From positions 1 through 42,536 of IMG/VR virus record IMGVR_UViG_3300009506_001156: a stretch of 42,536 bases of DNA. One strand, 5' to 3'. Position numbers and translations under genes: made by a program. This DNA comes from a virus. Below the pieces are notes generated by a model. That model did no database searches, had not been told where the DNA came from, and worked only from the letters and a program-made list of their open reading frames with translations. Shown here one piece after another: positions 30,848-38,123 of the stretch; within the stretch, counting starts at the first letter, position 1, and each line of letters opens with the position of its first letter.

Positions 30848-32968
30848 ATGGCAAAAGAACAAGATCAAACAGTCATCGATGAGATCTTGAAATTCGACCC
30901 CGGAAAACAAGAATCAGGAGATAAGGATTCTCGTATAGATGAGATCTTGAAATTCGATCCTGCTCGAGTCGGAGGTACATATCAACCGGCAGTTCCACCT
31001 ATACCTGGAGCCACGCCTCCTATAAGCACGATTACTGGCAAGCCGGTCACCGAATATGTCCCCGGAGAGGAGCCCGAAGCCAGCTTCAAAGCTCTCATCA
31101 AAGCTAGTTTCGTCGATGAACCAGAGGAGAAAATCAGGGTCTTTGCTCAAGAACGAGGGATATCCCCAAGACGGTACAGGATCGACAATAAGGGAAATAT
31201 CATTTTTCAGACGGATGCCGGGGGCTGGCAGAGAGAATCCGGAGAACTTGGCTTTACTCGGTTCAAGGAATTGGCTGCCGCGACCATAGGACATCCCGGA
31301 ACCTATCTTGGCACGGTTGGTGCCATATTCGGCCCGTCAGGAGCCGTTGAAGGGGCCGTTGCGGGTGAGCTCATCAGACAGGCGGCAGGGGCATATCTCT
31401 ATGGCGGCCACAAAGACCCGACGAAGAATATCATGAATGCGGGCCTCGAGGGCGCGTTTGCCCTCCTGGGTGAAGGGGCTTCGAAGGTCATAAAGAATTC
31501 AACCAACAAATTCCTTCGCCGTGGCGCCATCAGTGCGGTCCGCGGGCGGGAGGCCCCGCTCTATTACGGCGGCAGAGAGCTCGCCCAGGGACTCCTGACA
31601 AAACAGGACCACGCAAAGGCGGCATTCATTAAGTCTCTTGCCGACAAGCACGGGATCGAACTCCTGCCCCATCAGCTTTACGATAAAAAAGGCATGTCCG
31701 ACGTGTGGGCCTATTTACGCAAGCATCCCACAACCTCGACCGCCATCAAAGAAATCGAAAAGCAACTCGCCGACCAGACCGACGAAGCCCTGGACGCTTT
31801 TATCAAAGACCTCGGCGGGGATGTTCTAACACCATACCAGACCGGAAGGCAATTACAGCAAGCGGCCAAGGCTCCCATCAAGCAGCTTGAACGGGCCCGG
31901 GCGGCAGAGGCAGGGCCGCTATACAAAGCCGCCTTTGAAACGCCCACGATTGTCGATGTCACCCCTGTCATGGAAACCGTAGACAACCTCATGGGGGAAA
32001 CGGTTCCGGGCGATCCAGCCTACGCTGCCCTATCCCGTATCAAAAAAATGCTGGAATACTCGGAAGGCGATCCCAGGAAACTGCACCGGGTCAAGATGAC
32101 GGGAATAGACAATGTCCTCAGAAAGGCCAAGGCGCCGGCCTATCTCAAGCGCGAAATGACACAAGTCAAGACCTCCCTGAAAGAAATCATGCAGGAGTCG
32201 GTACCAGGCTATACCGAGGCAAACCTCGCATGGGCCGAATGGAGCCGGCCGATCGACAAGCTCAAGGAAGGCGTGATCGGGCAAATCGCGGATCTTTCTG
32301 GAGATAAGGCCATTGCCGGGGCCTCCGATCTCCTCCTCAAATGGAAAAACATTCGAAGCCCGGACCTTCTCAGGCAAGCCAAAGCCATTATTCAACCGCA
32401 GGATCCTGTCCTATGGAACCGCATGATTGGCAACTACATCAGGGACACCTGGCAGGATCTTGTGATTCGCCAAGATACCGGAGAAGTCGCCAATGCGGCC
32501 GGCGCGATGTACAAGGCACTGTTCGGCCGGGAGGGCAGCAAGCAGCGGGAGATTCTGCGGGCGGCCCTTGACAAGGACCGCTTCAAAGCCCTGGACGAAC
32601 TGATGCAGGTGTTTCAGAGGGCGGGGGTGGGAATCGGCAGAGAAAGCTCAGAGACATTCATGTTCCAAGAAATGAACCGGCAGCTAGGCGGTAAGGCGGG
32701 AGCATTGAGGCAGCTCCTGCAATCGACAAAGGAAACGATTGCGGGATGGACGTTCGGGGCTTGGGACGAAGCGATCAGGGATCAGCGTTTGATGAGCTTG
32801 ATTAGTGCCTTGACGGCTCCGGACGCCTTGAATCAGATAAGAAAAATGAAATCATTGACCCCCGGCAGCCGCAAGTTGATCGACGCCTTTGCGGTATTTA
32901 CGAGCGGGTTAATCGGGACCGTTTATGGCGAGCAATGGTTGTCCACGCCGATGCTGCAAGAGCGATAA
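30848..32968 (+). CDS. Large ejection protein, P22 gp16-like position
   Basis: 706 residues. The N terminus carries two copies of IDEILKFDP 20 residues apart. A Gly/Ala membrane-seeking segment (TIGHPGTYLGTVGAIFGPSG, AVEGAVAGELIRQAAGAYLY) lies at about 145-185, then a long alpha-helical region. The end FAVFTSGLIGTVYGEQW could also enter a membrane. No transglycosylase signature was seen. It should be ejected with the DNA and help it cross the envelope. Confidence 0.7.
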   Translation: MAKEQDQTVIDEILKFDPGKQESGDKDSRIDEILKFDPARVGGTYQPAVPPIPGATPPISTITGKPVTEYVPGEEPEASFKALIKASFVDEPEEKIRVFAQERGISPRRYRIDNKGNIIFQTDAGGWQRESGELGFTRFKELAAATIGHPGTYLGTVGAIFGPSGAVEGAVAGELIRQAAGAYLYGGHKDPTKNIMNAGLEGAFALLGEGASKVIKNSTNKFLRRGAISAVRGREAPLYYGGRELAQGLLTKQDHAKAAFIKSLADKHGIELLPHQLYDKKGMSDVWAYLRKHPTTSTAIKEIEKQLADQTDEALDAFIKDLGGDVLTPYQTGRQLQQAAKAPIKQLERARAAEAGPLYKAAFETPTIVDVTPVMETVDNLMGETVPGDPAYAALSRIKKMLEYSEGDPRKLHRVKMTGIDNVLRKAKAPAYLKREMTQVKTSLKEIMQESVPGYTEANLAWAEWSRPIDKLKEGVIGQIADLSGDKAIAGASDLLLKWKNIRSPDLLRQAKAIIQPQDPVLWNRMIGNYIRDTWQDLVIRQDTGEVANAAGAMYKALFGREGSKQREILRAALDKDRFKALDELMQVFQRAGVGIGRESSETFMFQEMNRQLGGKAGALRQLLQSTKETIAGWTFGAWDEAIRDQRLMSLISALTAPDALNQIRKMKSLTPGSRKLIDAFAVFTSGLIGTVYGEQWLSTPMLQER
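30876..30960. repeat. Duplicated segment coding for IDEILKFDP
   Basis: Bases 30876-30900 and 30936-30960 are nearly identical (two or three changes, mostly silent) with an offset of exactly 60 bases. Only the motif residues are repeated; the linker between (GKQESGDKDSR) is different. Confidence 0.8.
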
Positions 32969-33122
32969 CGAACCCGATGGCGCCCCCAAGAGCAGCCATG
33001 CCGAAAATACAGATAATCCAGGTGCGGACATCACTGACATCGCGCAGGTCAAGGACTGTCCGTCCGAGAGCCATACAGATTGGGGTCACGATAATCAACA
33101 AGGTATTGGGATGCCATTTCAT
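32898..33122 (-). CDS. Possible small membrane protein, antisense in the late region
   Basis: 74 residues on the minus strand from ATG 33122: MKWHPNTLLIIVTPICMALG, then RTVLDLRDVSD, then a second hydrophobic segment (WIICIFGMAALGGAIGFVIA), and a basic tail (ARHKRSRLTRS), as in a two-span inner-membrane protein with positive end inside. It fills the only 200-base gap on the plus strand (32969-33168) and overlaps the end of the ejection protein by 71 bases. There is no good Shine-Dalgarno and no promoter seen; the frame also stays open upstream to 33221. It may be an antisense immunity or lysis gene. Confidence 0.4.
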   Translation of the reverse strand: MKWHPNTLLIIVTPICMALGRTVLDLRDVSDVRTWIICIFGMAALGGAIGFVIALAASAWTTIARHKRSRLTRS

Positions 33123-33168
33123 GGCTGGAAGCGTTTCATAAAAAAGACGGCTTGTCAAGGGGTAAACT

Positions 33169-35373
33169 ATGATCATTAAATATTTCAAATACTTAATTGT
33201 TATGGTCCTCTTATTGGCCATGCCGGGATTAGTGGATGCCGGCGGGCTGCTTACCTACCCGAAATTCAAGGCATGGGATAGCGACGGTGATCTTCTGGTT
33301 GGGGGGAAATTATACACATATATTCCTGGAACCTCCACTGCAAAGGCCACTTATAGCGATAAGAACCTCACGACCGCAAATGCAAATCCAGTCGTTCTTG
33401 ACAGTGCCGGTGAGGCAACTATCTATTTATTGGGAATGTATAAATTGGTTCTCAAGGACTCTTCCGATGTCACGCAATGGACGATGGATAACGTTGAAGG
33501 CACCGGGGAGTACGTCACCGCATATTATCCAAATCCTTCAGCGACGGATCAGGGGGCCACTGGATCGAGCGATACGATCAAGTATTATGTCGATACAGCC
33601 GGGGCCAATACAGCGACGATCGTCCTGAAACATACTGCGGGCGCTGCCTCATCAACCTACACCTTATCAACATCCGAAAGTCTTCCATCGAACATCCGGC
33701 TCCTGATAGAGCCCGGCGCCCAATTGTCCATTGGGAACGGCATCACCCTCACCCTCGCGAGCGTGGACAACTTCGTCGCTCCTCCCGGTTCGGAAGTGAT
33801 AACCGGATCTGGAACGGTGGTTTTCACCAGTGGAGAGGGAAAGCGTTATACATCCTGGTGGGGGAATGATTCGACGGCACTTGCCGAGGCCGAGGCATCT
33901 TGCGCGGTCGGTGGAATTATCGTCGTTGATGGCGATATGACCATATCAACAGGGGTCGTTTTCGACGTCGCCGAGACAGTAATCGAAGAACAAGGGGATC
34001 CTGTAATTACTTATTCCGGTACGGCTACGGCAATACGAATAAGAGGCTGGCACTGTGTTTGGCCTGACATACAGATCAATCGGTCGGCCCTAGAATGGAA
34101 CGATGGCACCGATACGACCTCGGTAGGTCTTGAACTCTATAATACGCGGTACTCTAAGGTAGATGTTTCAGTTGCCAACTTTTATGCAGGATTAAAACTA
34201 TATGGTGATTCGACGGAATCCGGTGTCGGCACTCAGTATGCAACGATGTATAACACGGCCACGATTCATCTTGTCTACAATAACCAGAGAAATATCTTTC
34301 TCACCAATGCAGATGCGAACGGTGCAGTAAACAGCAATCTGATAGAAGGTGGGAATGTAGCATACTCGACGGCTGTGATGACAATAGCCGTCGCAAATGC
34401 GATTACTGCTTGCAATTTATATATCGCGGGCTCCCCTTATAAATGCAATAACAATGTCATCAATTGCGTTGCCCTTCAAGGTGCCGTTGATTCCACCTAT
34501 CAGCAATTGTTTTACGTCGATGGAGTTCAAAACGATTTAATCAATTGCCGTCTAGAGCCATATACCTATACGGGAACTTACACCTTTGGACGATTCGGCG
34601 CCAATTCCCTTTATAACAAAGCCTCTTTCGGTCGGTGGCCTAGCGGTTACACGCTTGCTACGATGATTCTGGACGAAGGTTCACGAAATTGGGCGATCAT
34701 GGATGACCGGATGGACATGGGGACCATTTCCGAATTCAAAGCGGGAGCCATACGATCAATCGGAAACTATGATGTTGTATCACATTTTACTGCGGAATCC
34801 CAATTCGAAGCCAAAAACACTAATTCGGCCAATAAATATCTGTGGTCTGGTATGACAACGCTCGACGAGGAGACAAGTTGGATCAGAGGATTTGGCCAAG
34901 TTGGCATAGGATTACCTCGGGCTGATGCAGACGGTAACGACGGTTCTGCCTATATTGCAATGGAGCAATTAAAGGCCTGTACGTTTGATCAAAGCTGGAC
35001 AAATCAAGATTGGCGGAGAACGACGGCACATAGATCCTCAACGGATGCAAATGCTGTCCTTTTATGGAGGGCGACTGTCCCTGATGATGCCGTGATGCAG
35101 GTTATTGTGCATTTAGTAGGCCGCAAATCGGACAACACCAGATATGTGCAAGCGGTTCTAAGGGGCGTCTGGAAGGCGGCATCGGGAACAGCAACGCTTG
35201 GCGCAAGCAACTATACCGATCCGGCTGCCTTAAATGTAGGCACATTTGATGTCACCGATATCTACATGTCGGCCAGCGGGGCTTATGCCAATATTTATGT
35301 AGGCGGGAACGAGGCGGCGACATTTTATTTTTCCGCCATGATTGATTGGCAAATAGTAGCTACCAACAGTTAA
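33169..35373 (+). CDS. Tailspike with signal peptide, P22-type head-binding domain and beta-helix
   Basis: 734 residues. A Sec-type signal (YFKYLIVMVLLLAMPGLVDA) is followed by a region GGKLYTYIPGTSTAKATYSD, NANPVVLDSAGEATIYLLG, YKLVLKDSSDVTQWTMDNV, which is the head-binding domain seen in tail fibre and spike proteins. From about 200 to 560 there is a parallel beta-helix (NGITLTLASVDNFVAPPG and later turns), and the end is a beta sandwich (about 610-734). It should bind and perhaps cut a surface glycan. The gene follows the ejection genes, as in P22. Catalytic residues cannot be assigned. Confidence 0.7.
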   Translation: MIIKYFKYLIVMVLLLAMPGLVDAGGLLTYPKFKAWDSDGDLLVGGKLYTYIPGTSTAKATYSDKNLTTANANPVVLDSAGEATIYLLGMYKLVLKDSSDVTQWTMDNVEGTGEYVTAYYPNPSATDQGATGSSDTIKYYVDTAGANTATIVLKHTAGAASSTYTLSTSESLPSNIRLLIEPGAQLSIGNGITLTLASVDNFVAPPGSEVITGSGTVVFTSGEGKRYTSWWGNDSTALAEAEASCAVGGIIVVDGDMTISTGVVFDVAETVIEEQGDPVITYSGTATAIRIRGWHCVWPDIQINRSALEWNDGTDTTSVGLELYNTRYSKVDVSVANFYAGLKLYGDSTESGVGTQYATMYNTATIHLVYNNQRNIFLTNADANGAVNSNLIEGGNVAYSTAVMTIAVANAITACNLYIAGSPYKCNNNVINCVALQGAVDSTYQQLFYVDGVQNDLINCRLEPYTYTGTYTFGRFGANSLYNKASFGRWPSGYTLATMILDEGSRNWAIMDDRMDMGTISEFKAGAIRSIGNYDVVSHFTAESQFEAKNTNSANKYLWSGMTTLDEETSWIRGFGQVGIGLPRADADGNDGSAYIAMEQLKACTFDQSWTNQDWRRTTAHRSSTDANAVLLWRATVPDDAVMQVIVHLVGRKSDNTRYVQAVLRGVWKAASGTATLGASNYTDPAALNVGTFDVTDIYMSASGAYANIYVGGNEAATFYFSAMIDWQIVATNS

Positions 35374-35388
35374 AAATACAGGAGGGGA

Positions 35389-35832
35389 ATGATGGTCAAT
35401 GTGAATCAAACCAGGGCAAAACTCCTTTTGGCCTTTGCTTCTATCACCGTCATTTTATTTTTCGCGTATAAGACAGAAGCCCAGGAATGGCACGTTACGG
35501 ACCAGGCCACAATCGCATGGGACGCCGTGACGACCTTGGAAGACGGGCAGCCGATCCTGGAGCCGCCCACCTACAAGGTCTGGCGCAAAGTGGCAGGAAG
35601 CGCGGACAAGGAACTGGTGGCGAGCGGCATAGTTGAGACACAAAATACCATCGCTTTTGCGGCGGAAGGATCGTACTTCGTAGGGGTAAGTGCGGTCCGG
35701 TTGTTGGCCGAAGGACTGGAGATCGAAGGCGCGATCGCTTGGTCCGACGACCCAGAAGCGACGGGCGGGAATCCTTTCGGCATCAGGCATTATATTCCGC
35801 CTGCTATGCCGAGGAATCTGACTCAGCAATGA
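35389..35832 (+). CDS. Signal-peptide / anchored Fn3-like protein
   Basis: 147 residues (two possible ATG codons, 35389 and 35392) with AGGAGGGG upstream. The N terminus LLLAFASITVILFFAYKTEA is a signal peptide or anchor. The rest reads ATIAWDAVTTLEDGQPILEP, YKVWRKVAGSADKELVASG and a YFVGVSAV strand, an Fn3-type sandwich. It is probably exported by lysogens or displayed on the virion. Third gene of the genome with this architecture. Confidence 0.6.
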   Translation: MMVNVNQTRAKLLLAFASITVILFFAYKTEAQEWHVTDQATIAWDAVTTLEDGQPILEPPTYKVWRKVAGSADKELVASGIVETQNTIAFAAEGSYFVGVSAVRLLAEGLEIEGAIAWSDDPEATGGNPFGIRHYIPPAMPRNLTQQ

Positions 35833-36179
35833 ATCAAACCCAATGCCCGTATGGGGAACACGGGCAGCTATGCGAAAGGGTAAAAAACTTGGCGAAACTG
35901 CTTGAGCAAAGCCGCGTAGATCATCAAGAGATCTGGACTGATGTCAAGAAGCGGGCGCCGATGGGCCTCATGTTGTGGCTGGTGGGCGGCATTTTTGTTT
36001 ATTTGATTGTTCTCACCGGATGGGGTGGCCTTCTTTCCGGCGAAGTGCGGGGGAATAGTACTTGCTTGGCAGTCATTCAATCCGACCTGAAGCACATCAG
36101 CGATAGCGTTGGAAAAATCGAACGACGCGTAAATCGGATACCGATTCCCGATCGCCGGCGCGGAGTAAACGACGAATGA
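35829..36179 (+). CDS. Single-span membrane protein, holin-like
   Basis: 116 residues from ATG 35829 (ATGA overlap). A Cys-containing start (NQTQCPYGEHGQLCERVKNL) and a helix are followed by one membrane span (GLMLWLVGGIFVYLIVLTGW, residues about 46-65) and a coiled C-terminal part (IQSDLKHISDSVGKIERRVN). This is the XhlA-like layout used by lysis and holin-associated proteins. Not proof of holin function. Confidence 0.5.
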   Translation: MNQTQCPYGEHGQLCERVKNLAKLLEQSRVDHQEIWTDVKKRAPMGLMLWLVGGIFVYLIVLTGWGGLLSGEVRGNSTCLAVIQSDLKHISDSVGKIERRVNRIPIPDRRRGVNDE

Positions 36180-36403
36180 TCTGTTGTTGCCAGATGAGCC
36201 TGGTGGAGGCTAAGGTCAAGCTGGCCGAGATGAGGTCTGCCCACAAGACGATCATGCGGGCGCTGTGGGCTCAGAAAACCATCGCTCCGGCAACGTCTCC
36301 CGAGTTGGTGGAGGCGGCTAGGGTGATGTTGAGCTGTGAGAAGCAGCTCGAAGAATTCATAAAAGAAAAGGAGAGAGAGCAATGTCAACAAGTACATGGA
36401 TGA
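36176..36403 (+). CDS. Small helical Cys-rich protein
   Basis: 75 residues from ATG 36176 (ATGA overlap). MICCCQMSLVEAKVKLAEMR starts with a CCC triplet and forms amphipathic helices to the end (EKQLEEFIKEKEREQCQQ). No membrane span. Function unknown; the coupled setting suggests a helper of the membrane proteins around it. Confidence 0.45.
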   Translation: MICCCQMSLVEAKVKLAEMRSAHKTIMRALWAQKTIAPATSPELVEAARVMLSCEKQLEEFIKEKEREQCQQVHG

Positions 36404-36642
36404 AATACTTGGGGATTGCCGCAGCCTTTGCCGGCGTCGGTACGAAAGTATTTTCCTGGCTGAGGAAGGCCCAGGCTGACAGTTCGCCTGGCGGTGAGGA
36501 TATCATGCCAGAGGAGATCCCGGCACTTCAAGGCGTGATCACCGATGCGATCAATACGGGCCTTCAGGCAGCAGAAGTTCCGCTCATGGCTGAAGTCACA
36601 TTGATGTATATCGGGGAGGCGCAGGGAGAAATACCGGATTGA
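36382..36642 (+). CDS. Small protein of unknown function
   Basis: 86 residues with GGAGAGAG upstream of ATG 36382. It starts with a short amphipathic or weakly hydrophobic stretch (WMKYLGIAAAFAGVGTKVFS) followed by an acidic helical region. Overlaps the previous gene by 22 bases and the next by TTGA. Confidence 0.45.
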   Translation: MSTSTWMKYLGIAAAFAGVGTKVFSWLRKAQADSSPGGEDIMPEEIPALQGVITDAINTGLQAAEVPLMAEVTLMYIGEAQGEIPD

Positions 36643-36818
36643 AATGGTATGACGACATTCGGGAAGAATTGACCGTAACGGCCCTCGCAGTTATTTCCAT
36701 TGTGGCCTTGATCTTTGGCCAAGGGGAGATAGCGGCAGGGGCCGCGGGTGCTTTGGGTGGATACCTCAAGGGACGCAAGGAAAAAACCACGATCCCGTCG
36801 GAAAAGCCGCCGGAGTGA
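36639..36818 (+). CDS. Small single-span membrane protein
   Basis: 59 residues from TTG 36639, which overlaps the previous stop as TTGA; GGGAG lies upstream. LTVTALAVISIVALIFGQGE and IAAGAAGALGGYLKGRKEK give one span and a Gly/Ala turn with a basic end, as in small phage holin candidates. It is the last rightward gene, 9 bases before the convergent leftward operon. Candidate lysis gene, not proven. Confidence 0.55.
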   Translation: MKWYDDIREELTVTALAVISIVALIFGQGEIAAGAAGALGGYLKGRKEKTTIPSEKPPE

Positions 36819-36827
36819 CCTTTTTTA

Positions 36828-37049
36828 TTACATCCCCACACAAACGCCTGACTGCCATTTCACAAGGTCTGCTTCGTCTTTTTTTATTTCAGCATCTTGC
36901 CTGTAAGCCGTGACTGCAAACCAGGCAACGACGAATAAGACAACTAACAACCAAGGAATAAACATAGAGTAAAATTTAATTCCTTCATTTAGATGCTTTG
37001 CTTCTGTTTTTCTAAGACTCAACCTGGCGTCATCATTCAGCTTTTCCAT
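36828..37049 (-). CDS. Single-span membrane protein with charged arms
   Basis: 73 residues from ATG 37049 (AGGAG ten bases upstream). An acidic and basic N arm (EKLNDDARLSLRKTEAKHLN) is followed by one span (FIPWLLVVLFVVAWFAVTAY, around 30-49) and a charged C arm that ends KWQSGVCVGM. Last gene of the leftward operon. A role in superinfection exclusion or lysis control would be typical for such a protein, but cannot be shown here. Confidence 0.6.
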   Translation of the reverse strand: MEKLNDDARLSLRKTEAKHLNEGIKFYSMFIPWLLVVLFVVAWFAVTAYRQDAEIKKDEADLVKWQSGVCVGM

Positions 37050-37090
37050 CAAGTTCGACTCCTGACGAGATAACCGAATTTTGAGTTATT

Positions 37091-37285
37091 TCAGACTGTT
37101 CTGGAGGGGTGGTTCGCTTTGATTTCTGGTTTGGCATCTTGCTCATCCATATCTTGATGGAATTTGACTAAAAGTTCAGGCACACTCAATTTCCTAATGT
37201 CCTCACCTCTATCGAGGGCATTACAAGCATATGCATACATCCATCCGAGTGCTTCCATTCTCGCATCGATAATTTCTATTCTCAT
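37091..37285 (-). CDS. Small helical protein of the leftward operon
   Basis: 64 residues from ATG 37285 with AAAGGAGATGG upstream. It is helical (RMEALGWMYAYACNALDRGE, then VPELLVKFHQDMDEQD). I do not recognise it. It starts 2 bases from the stop of the radical-SAM gene, and the frame reading further upstream to 37534 is a shadow. Confidence 0.55.
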   Translation of the reverse strand: MRIEIIDARMEALGWMYAYACNALDRGEDIRKLSVPELLVKFHQDMDEQDAKPEIKANHPSRTV

Positions 37286-37286
37286 C

Positions 37287-38123
37287 CTACCATCTCCTTT
37301 CACCGGCTTCTGGAGGGGCGGTTCGCCCGGATTTCTGTTTATACGCAGCAGGACGGCACCATTTCCGCCTAAGATTGCGCCATTCCTGTGACCAAGGAAT
37401 TTCCCGTTCTGCAGATCGATACAACATAGCGAATGGCAGGAAACCAAGATAGTAAACTCGTTGAAGACGTTTCTCGGCTTTTTCAATAGTTTCACCATTG
37501 AATCCGATAAGAACATAGCATCGTTTTTTTTCAATCGAAAAATCAGACATCAAAGCTGCGACACGTTCAAGATAATCGAATGAACCTGGAATATCACAAG
37601 CGAACCATGCGAATTTTAATCTGATAGATTTCAATAGATCGACATGCCAGGTATTAAAAATCCTGGCATCGAGACCTCCAGAAAAGATAACAGGTTCAGG
37701 CTGTCTTCTGAGCATATCAAAAACGTTTTCAATGTGGCGTTGTGAGCAAGCGAGTAGATTATTGTCTGCTACATTCCATCCATCCTTGATCTCAAGCTCG
37801 CGTGTACTGCCCTCTCTTTGAGGAACTAAACAAAAGTCGCAAGATCCTGAACAGCCGCGACTCGTGATCGTCACTCCACGTTTTACGAATCTTTCGGGAA
37901 TAAACTCACTACCTCTATCGTCGAACGCAGGACCACCTATTTCCACGTCATCATAGAAGTGAGACCAAGCCCGATAAAGTCTTTCGGCTTGTGGAATATC
38001 CCATGTAAATGTCACGGAGATCATAACTTTTTGCTTTGGGGGACGGAATAAAGGCGGATCTCCTATGAAAGCAAGATCGTCTGTCGGAGTCCATCTGGTG
38101 CGCCTGGGAAATACTCTGATCAA
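37287..38123 (-). CDS. Radical SAM protein of a phage-associated family
   Basis: 278 residues. The N-terminal 80 residues (RVFPRRTRWTPTDDLAFIGD, then TFTWDIPQAERL and GGPAFDDRGSEFIPERF) are followed by VTITSRGCSGSCDFCLVPQR with Cys91, Cys95 and Cys98, the CX3CX2C cluster motif, then DGWNVADNNLLACSQRHIEN, VIFSGGLDARIF and CYVLIGFNGETIEKAEKR. I recall near relatives only in phages and mobile elements, without known function. Start is TTG 38123 with AAGGAG upstream, directly after the integrase stop. tRNA, protein or nucleoside modification are all possible. Confidence 0.8.
   Translation of the reverse strand: MIRVFPRRTRWTPTDDLAFIGDPPLFRPPKQKVMISVTFTWDIPQAERLYRAWSHFYDDVEIGGPAFDDRGSEFIPERFVKRGVTITSRGCSGSCDFCLVPQREGSTRELEIKDGWNVADNNLLACSQRHIENVFDMLRRQPEPVIFSGGLDARIFNTWHVDLLKSIRLKFAWFACDIPGSFDYLERVAALMSDFSIEKKRCYVLIGFNGETIEKAEKRLQRVYYLGFLPFAMLYRSAEREIPWSQEWRNLRRKWCRPAAYKQKSGRTAPPEAGERRW

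Noticed and set aside
36790-36830. Terminator between the convergent operons
   Set aside because: There is a T6 run at 36821-36826, but the stem before it is only three to five weak pairs; not convincing.
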